Source of the DNA: Anaeramoeba flamelloides
Lineage: Eukaryota; Metamonada; Anaeramoebidae
NCBI GenBank assembly: GCA_027625915.1
Contig: JANTQA010000023.1
Span: forward strand, 18,538,001 to 18,602,000
Reading direction: 5' to 3'
DNA length: 64,000 bases
Of the stretch, positions 59,701-64,000 are shown piece by piece; the first letter of the stretch is position 1; each line of letters opens with the position of its first letter. The translations under genes and the position numbers were made by a program. The notes beneath the pieces are model-generated. The model was not told the origin of the DNA. It worked only from the letters and a program-made list of their open reading frames with translations, and ran no database searches.

Positions 59701-61361
59701 AAAATAGTACTCACCTTTTTTAAAACAAAAAAAAAAAGGAAAAAAGTTTTAAAAAAGTCTTCAATTTTTTGGAATATCTAAAATACTTTTTTTAATATAA
59801 TTAACAAACATAAAAATTTATGTAATTTCTTTCAAAAAATACTGATTTAATTCCAAGATCCGAATGATCAAAAATCTAGTTTCCTTTGTTTGTTGTTTGA
59901 AATAGAAATGAATAAAAATCACATTTATAGATTTTGGTTTAGTCTGGTATTTGAAATGCAAATGGGAAAAAATTTCTACTGATTATTCTTTTTTTCAATT
60001 ATTCTCAAATCCTGCTTGCTTTGTGATTCTTAGTTTACCCAAAATATACTATAAGAAATGAACGAAACAACCAAATAGAGACATAAATTTAAAATCTATT
60101 TTGTTTGTATTATACTGGTGTTTGAAATATAATGGGAACAAAATTTCAGCTGATTATCTTTTTTAATCTCCCCTGAAATCTTTTTTTCATTTCAAACTGT
60201 ATGTTTACCCAAAATATTACAATATACCAATATAAAGAAGAGTAAAACAAATCAAAAGAAAGATCAAATTTTAAATAATTTATCTGAAAAATCTATTTGT
60301 AAAAAAGGAAAACTAGGAAAACTAGGAAAACGAAGTGAAAATTTATTCCCATTTTTTCTCGAAGGCAAGTGTAGATGTAAATGAAAAAAATGAAAAAAAA
60401 AGTGTTACTTTTTTCCCATTTCTTCTTCAAATAACAGTATAAGTTGTTTACGGTTCTCACTGATTTCAGGTTTGAGGTCTTCTAAATTGAATACTTTTTG
60501 ACGACAAAAGCAAAAAAAAAACAAAAGGATAATTGAAATCATTTGGACCAGACACATAAACAAAAAAAGTCGAAAAATATTCTGTAATGGTGCCCTTTAC
60601 GTTTTAGGTGTTCCAAATTTGAAACTAGGAATCGGTTTTAATTTGCTCAGTTCAAATAAAGAAAATTAAAAAAGAAAAAAGTCTCAACATTACCTTCCAT
60701 AAATTCCATAACTAAAAACAAAAGTTGTGTTTCGTTGTCGTCAATAACCTCGTATAAATTTACAACATTAGGGTGGTTAACCTTTTTCATGATTGCAATT
60801 TCTCTTCTGACGTTGTCAAGCGCCGTCTTTCTTCGTCCTTGTCGTTTCTTTTTTAACAGCCTCTTGTTCATGATTTTGATTGCATATGTTTTCCCGTTTT
60901 TGACTGCTTTTTTGACTTTCCCATAGGACCCCCGACCCAAATTCTCAAGTATTTGGTATTCGTTGATCCTTTGCCCTTGTGAATCTTTCGTCATTTGCAA
61001 TTTCTTTGTCTCAATGACATGTGACTCTTTTTCTTCTTCTTCCTCATCCTCTTCTTCGTTAGAATTTTCTTTTGATTTAAAGCCAAAAGATTCTGATGAA
61101 ATGGAAGGTTTGAATCAGTGTTTTGGATGCGGGGTTCGTTAGAGTGACACGAACACACAACAAGAAAAATTGAAAGATCAGTGTTTGGTTTTGGGAAGAA
61201 ATACAACGAACAACATAAAAATAATTAACAATATGATGAAGAAGAAGAAGAAGAAGAAGAAAAAAAAAAAGATTAAGAGTAAGATTAAAAATACCTTGTT
61301 CATATTTTGGTTTTGATCCATAATCTTGGAATTTAATTTTTTTAATTACCCGTTGTGACAT
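56750..61361 (-). CDS. CaMKK-type (AMPK-kinase-like) Ser/Thr protein kinase, four exons
   Basis: Exons: 61361..61295, 61068..60694, 57779..57380, 57215..56750, with phases matching throughout (435 residues, TAA stop). Kinase features: glycine loop GRGSYG (67-72), Lys87 (YAIKIM), a short basic insert KKKRQGRRK before EIAIMKK like the RP insert of CaMKKs, HRDIKPEN (Asp189), DFG (207-209), GTPAFLPPE (225-233), and LGILEKDPDNRM with HPWV near the end. After the kinase domain, FDLSETDIQNAF-TPR...VHQLI matches the CaMKK post-kinase segment (T-E-E-E-V-x-N-[SA]). An acidic tail (TEDWEEVDF) closes the protein. CaMKKs phosphorylate activation loops of CaMK and AMPK; the calmodulin-binding region is not evident. 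Exon 1 and the exon-2 acceptor are the weak points: the pyrimidine-rich acceptor at 61092 would break the frame, so I chose the phase-consistent AAAAG at 61069. A shorter N-terminus starting within exon 2 is possible. Confidence 0.9.
58065..59010 (+). repeat. Interspersed repeat family G, copy 2
   Basis: Matches 35840-36345. The centre (58350-58900) is expanded by many variants of TTTTGAATTTTTTGAAATTGA, giving an irregular tandem array about 60 bp in period. Confidence 0.65.
59294..59640. mobile_element. Foldback element, 347 bp
   Basis: Ends GATGAGGCAGAGGTTGAAGT and, reverse-complemented from the right, GATGGTGTAGAGGTTGGAGT. The inner arms also pair (AAAACTTTATTT against AAATAAAGTTTT). Confidence 0.78.
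59925..60280. repeat. Tandem duplication, two diverged ~170-bp units
   Basis: Unit 1 has TGGTATTTGAAATGCAAATG and TTTACCCAAAATATACTATA; unit 2 has TGGTGTTTGAAATATAATGG and TTTACCCAAAATATTACAAT, in the same order. Confidence 0.7.
60405..60624 (-). CDS. Candidate alternative terminal exons of the CaMKK-like gene
   Basis: On the gene's strand, within intron 2, lie a 24-nt segment (60624..60601, acceptor TCCTAG, donor GTAAAG) and a last segment (60493..60405, acceptor CAAAAAG, stop TAA). Joined after exon 2, all phases fit and give ...MEFMEVSNLEHLK, then LFNLEDLKPEISENRKQLIL...FEEEMGKK and stop. The result is a ~184-residue protein with the kinase N-lobe only, lacking the catalytic loop. The second segment reads like real coding sequence and is less AT-rich than its surroundings. 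Alternatives are a relic exon or a small unrelated gene. Splicing is inferred only. Confidence 0.35.
61238..61270. repeat. (GAA)n then poly(A), CaMKK-like gene intron 1
   Basis: Eight or so GAA units followed by about ten A. On the gene's strand this is a TTC/T tract within the short first intron. Confidence 0.85.
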
Positions 61362-63439
61362 ACTTTTAAAAGTAATGTTTAGTCCGGTGTTGTATAAAAA
61401 ATAAAAAAAATGAATTTCAATTAAAAAATAAATAATACTTTCCTTTTTCAAAAAGGAAAATCGTTTGATCAAGATTTTTCAATTTTAATTTAAAAAATAC
61501 CCTTATTTAACTTTGGTACATTTAGTTTGACTAGAATTGTTAACAGTATTTGTTTGTTAGTTAAATTGGTTTTGAAAAAAGAATATTTTACATTTTTCAG
61601 AAACAAATTTCTTGGGTTCGTTGAAAGATTTTTTGGAAAAACTGGTAACGAAAAAGGAATAAAATTCAAAGCTATAGAAATCACGAATTATTATTTGGAA
61701 TAACTTTTGATCAAAATTTTTTTTCTCTGAGTCAAAGAAGAACTTTGAGATCAATTATTATTGTTCACAACACAAGCCAAAAATATGTAAAAACAAATGA
61801 ACAGTTTTCACAAATAGATGGCGATTTTGCTAAAGAGCCGTATTTGTACATAAGTGTTCACCAAGAATTGACTCAAGTAATATTTACATTCTATTTACAA
61901 AGTATAAAATTATTTCAGAATACATTTCCTTTTTTTTTTTCGCTTGGGATCTATTTTTCCTTTTACAAAAAATTTTTCTGTTGAACCGAAAACAATGAAA
62001 ATTGTAAAATTGTTTAGAAAATTCAATTTTCAAATCAATTAACATATTAGTAAAAATTTAAAAATATAATCCACATTTTCTTCGTAAATTTAGAAATTAC
62101 CAACTAAACATTTATTATCGGATTTTGCATATTGACTAAATGATCTGAATCTAATAATTTATTTCTTTGAAAAATGTATTCATCAAAAAATCTCACATCT
62201 TCAACTTTTTATTGATAGAGAAACTGATGAAAATTGAAATTGGAATATATTATTAATTATTCCTTTGATAAATAATAAATTTCTGAGAAAATCTATTCTG
62301 AGAAATATTTTTTTTTTGAATGTATAAAATAGGAGTTTTATTTTCTTAGGATATTTCTTAATATATATTTATATATTTTTGAATTTGTCAACAGATATAA
62401 TATTATAATGAATTGTAAAGTATTCTATCAAATCATTATCGCAAAGTATTTAGATTTTTATTGAATTTGCTGTCTTGTCACTCTGATTTACGATATTGTC
62501 GCAAAAAAATTCCAGCTATTTCCCAACGGTTAAAAGATTTATTAACATCAAAAAATTAGTTTTATAAAAAAAAAAAAATAAAAATTCGTTCGAATAGTTT
62601 GATAATATCGTAGCAAAAATTTATAAAATTGAACTAGGTTATTATTGTTTAAAGAACAATTTGAATTATATATTATGTTTATTTAAACTTTACAATTCTA
62701 AATTATATTTTACTTAACAGTCTTAAAAAGTTGATCAGTAATTAAAACATTATAATTTTTTTAAAAAGAGAAATAATTCACAAATTGATATTTTTTTCAG
62801 AAAAGATGATTTTAAATCTGGCTTATTCCCAGTAAAATGATTATTTAAAATGTGTTTTAACATGAATTGTTATATTGAGTGTAAAAAAATTTTTTTTTCA
62901 ACTAAAGTCAAGTATAAATATAAAAGAAAAGTTCGTTTTAAACTTTTCAGAAAAAGTATTTCTTTTTTTTTTTTTCAAAAGTTAAATAATATTCCAGATA
63001 AAATTTTAAAATAAAAAAAAATAGAATTTCATCAGCCGATTCATGAAAATTTAACAAAAAAGGGGTTTAAATATAACTAAAAATCATTTAAAATTGAAAC
63101 ATAAAATGGATTATTTTGAACCTATACTTTTCTGATTTTTAGTAGATTACATTCGTTGCATTTTTTTTTTTAATGAAAAGGGTTTTCATCGAGTTGAAGA
63201 TATATCCCATTAGTTTGGATTTCTTTAACTCTTGGGATAAAATTTACAACGACAGCAACCTCAAAATCTAAGAATATCTTTCATTGAAGTTTTGAATTTG
63301 TTGTTTTTAAATTATTAAAAACTAATTATATTTAAAAAAAAACGGTTTTTATTCACCATTCACTTATCTATCATTCACTTATCTATCGTTCAATTAAAAA
63401 ATTTTTTAGAAATGAAATAATAAAAAAAAAAGATATTAG
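61362..63439. other. 5' flank of the CaMKK-like gene with two exon-like patches
   Basis: Patch 1, 61649-61984 (+), is open for 112 codons and reads RSIIIVHNTSQKYVK...DGDFAKEPYLYISVHQELTQ. A GTAATA donor-like site follows that last stretch. Patch 2, 63170-63267 (-), reads FEVAVVVNFIPRVKEIQTNG and IYLQLDENPFH before TAA, preceded by a TTCTTAG acceptor-like site. Neither is recognised. They could be exons of small genes or pieces of the retroelement that follows. Confidence 0.3.
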
Positions 63440-63819
63440 CTTATTATTTGAAAGAAGGAATTGGTGTTTATCAGGGGTGATCCTTTTTTCCCATTATTAT
63501 TCGGATATATTACTCATTTTTTTTCTCGACAAAGTCAAGCCCTTAACTATACATGTCCAAAATTTTGCCGATGACTTGATTTTAATTATGAAAGGATTGC
63601 TAATAGAAATAAATGGTCACGTTGAAAAAATATCTAAAATGATATTCATAATTTTGGAATAAATATGAATCTAGATAAAACTAAAGAAAAAACTACAAAT
63701 CCCAAAGAACTTCTATATCTTGGAATTTGGCTTGCTAAACAAACACACGTAAAGTTTAACTTGGATAAAGTTAAAACCAATTTTAAAAAATTAATTAATA
63801 TCATACAACAAAAAAAAAA
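63440..63819 (+). mobile_element. Decayed LINE (non-LTR retrotransposon) reverse-transcriptase fragment
   Basis: Pieces in order: KEGIGVYQG then, one frame over, DPFFPLLFGYI (the G-V-x-Q-G-D-P-x-x-P-L-L-F motif of RT domain 4/B); NFADDLILI (the F-A-D-D catalytic motif, domain 5/C); INMNLDKTK (the G-x-x-[LIV]-N-x-x-K-[ST]-K motif); and YLGIWLA (Y-L-G-[IV]). These are diagnostic of LINE-type RT and unlike LTR elements. The spacing between QGDP and FADD is shorter than normal and at least two frame changes are present, so the copy is dead. It is cut at the right by MITE B copy 7 and lacks the 5' two thirds of an RT; it may continue beyond 64000. Confidence 0.85.
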
Positions 63820-63821
63820 TA

Positions 63822-64000
63822 CAGTCAGTTCCACTTTTAAGGCAGAAACTGCAACGAAGTTTAAGGCGCAATAAAAATCTCAAATTAAGGCACAAAATTT
63901 AGATTATAGTAAAATAAATTGTAAAAAAAAAATTCCAAAAAATGTGCTTTAATTTGAGATTTTTTTGTGCATTAAATTTCGTTGACAGTTTGTGCCTTAA
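63822..64000. mobile_element. MITE family B, copy 7, cut by window edge
   Basis: CAGTCAGTTCCACTTTTAAG after TA at 63820-63821. The second arm runs off the end of the window at TTTGTGCCTTAA, so about 15-20 bp of the right end lie outside. Confidence 0.9.

Larger units (their letters stand above)
57780..60693 (-). other. CaMKK-like gene intron 2 (2.9 kb), repeat-rich
   Basis: Donor GTAATG after MEFMEG, acceptor ACCATAG before GGALMDD. The other introns are about 164 and 226 nt. It contains family G copy 2, a foldback element, a tandem duplication and two candidate alternative exons. Confidence 0.85.

Noticed and set aside
61077-61472. Single-exon reading of the CaMKK-like 5' region
   Set aside because: The frame reads through the first intron and its GAA/TTC microsatellite and ends before the kinase frame; splicing from 61295 into exon 2 is needed to reach the glycine loop.
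1-64000. CRISPR array, prokaryotic operons or organelle origin
   Set aside because: No regular short repeats with unique spacers, no ribosome-binding-site-led gene strings, and clear spliceosomal introns with nuclear eukaryotic gene families.

Overview
The window is eukaryotic nuclear DNA from a very AT-rich protist (roughly four fifths A+T by eye). It has few, widely spaced genes. GT-AG introns are recognisable in five genes, the genetic code is standard (TAA and TAG stops are seen), and the proteins are rich in Lys, Asn and Glu. Gene content points to a unicellular, probably amoeboid eukaryote: a calponin-homology protein, a TTBK/CK1 kinase, a CaMKK-type kinase, a probable G-protein gamma subunit, RPA3 and an RWDD1-like protein. 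Lineages such as Anaeramoeba or an AT-rich amoebozoan fit, but I cannot assign a species from sequence alone.

Layout. 1-3170 (-): a calponin-homology protein running off the left edge. 7051-7547 (-): two-exon RPA3. 14050-14364 (+): small two-exon G-gamma-like prenylated protein. 23240-28681 (+): six-exon TTBK-type kinase whose 3.6-kb last intron is packed with repeats. 30216-30560 (+): small Lys/Glu-rich protein with a CaaX end. 36520-37161 (-): RWDD1/Gir2-like protein. 42209-42290 (-): tRNA-Ser(AGA). 49024-50114 (-): two-exon coiled-coil protein. 56750-61361 (-): CaMKK-like kinase with a 2.9-kb repeat-filled intron that also holds two phase-compatible candidate alternative exons. 63440-63821 (+): decayed LINE reverse-transcriptase fragment with a MITE at its edge.

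Much of the remaining sequence is interspersed repeats that can be sorted by comparing copies inside the window. I label them with letters. B is a ~195-bp near-perfect hairpin MITE, seven copies, with CAGTCAG termini next to TA. D and E are ~530-700-bp elements whose termini begin AAAC(T/C)CCATT and lie next to TA. A is ~1.2 kb, five copies. I is ~1.1 kb, two copies, one ending beside the tRNA gene. F, G and H are shorter families. C is a family carrying GGCACTCTAC-type short tandem motifs. Four further large hairpin (foldback) elements are also present. Nesting (E in A, D in I, B in a foldback) gives empty sites that show true mobility and TA target duplication.

Functionally the genes look like housekeeping and signalling genes rather than a co-regulated cluster. 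Three or four of them (G-gamma, the CaaX protein, TTBK, CaMKK) are signalling proteins, but they are far apart and on both strands, so I do not claim a shared pathway. No complete autonomous transposon, virus-like element or CRISPR array was seen.
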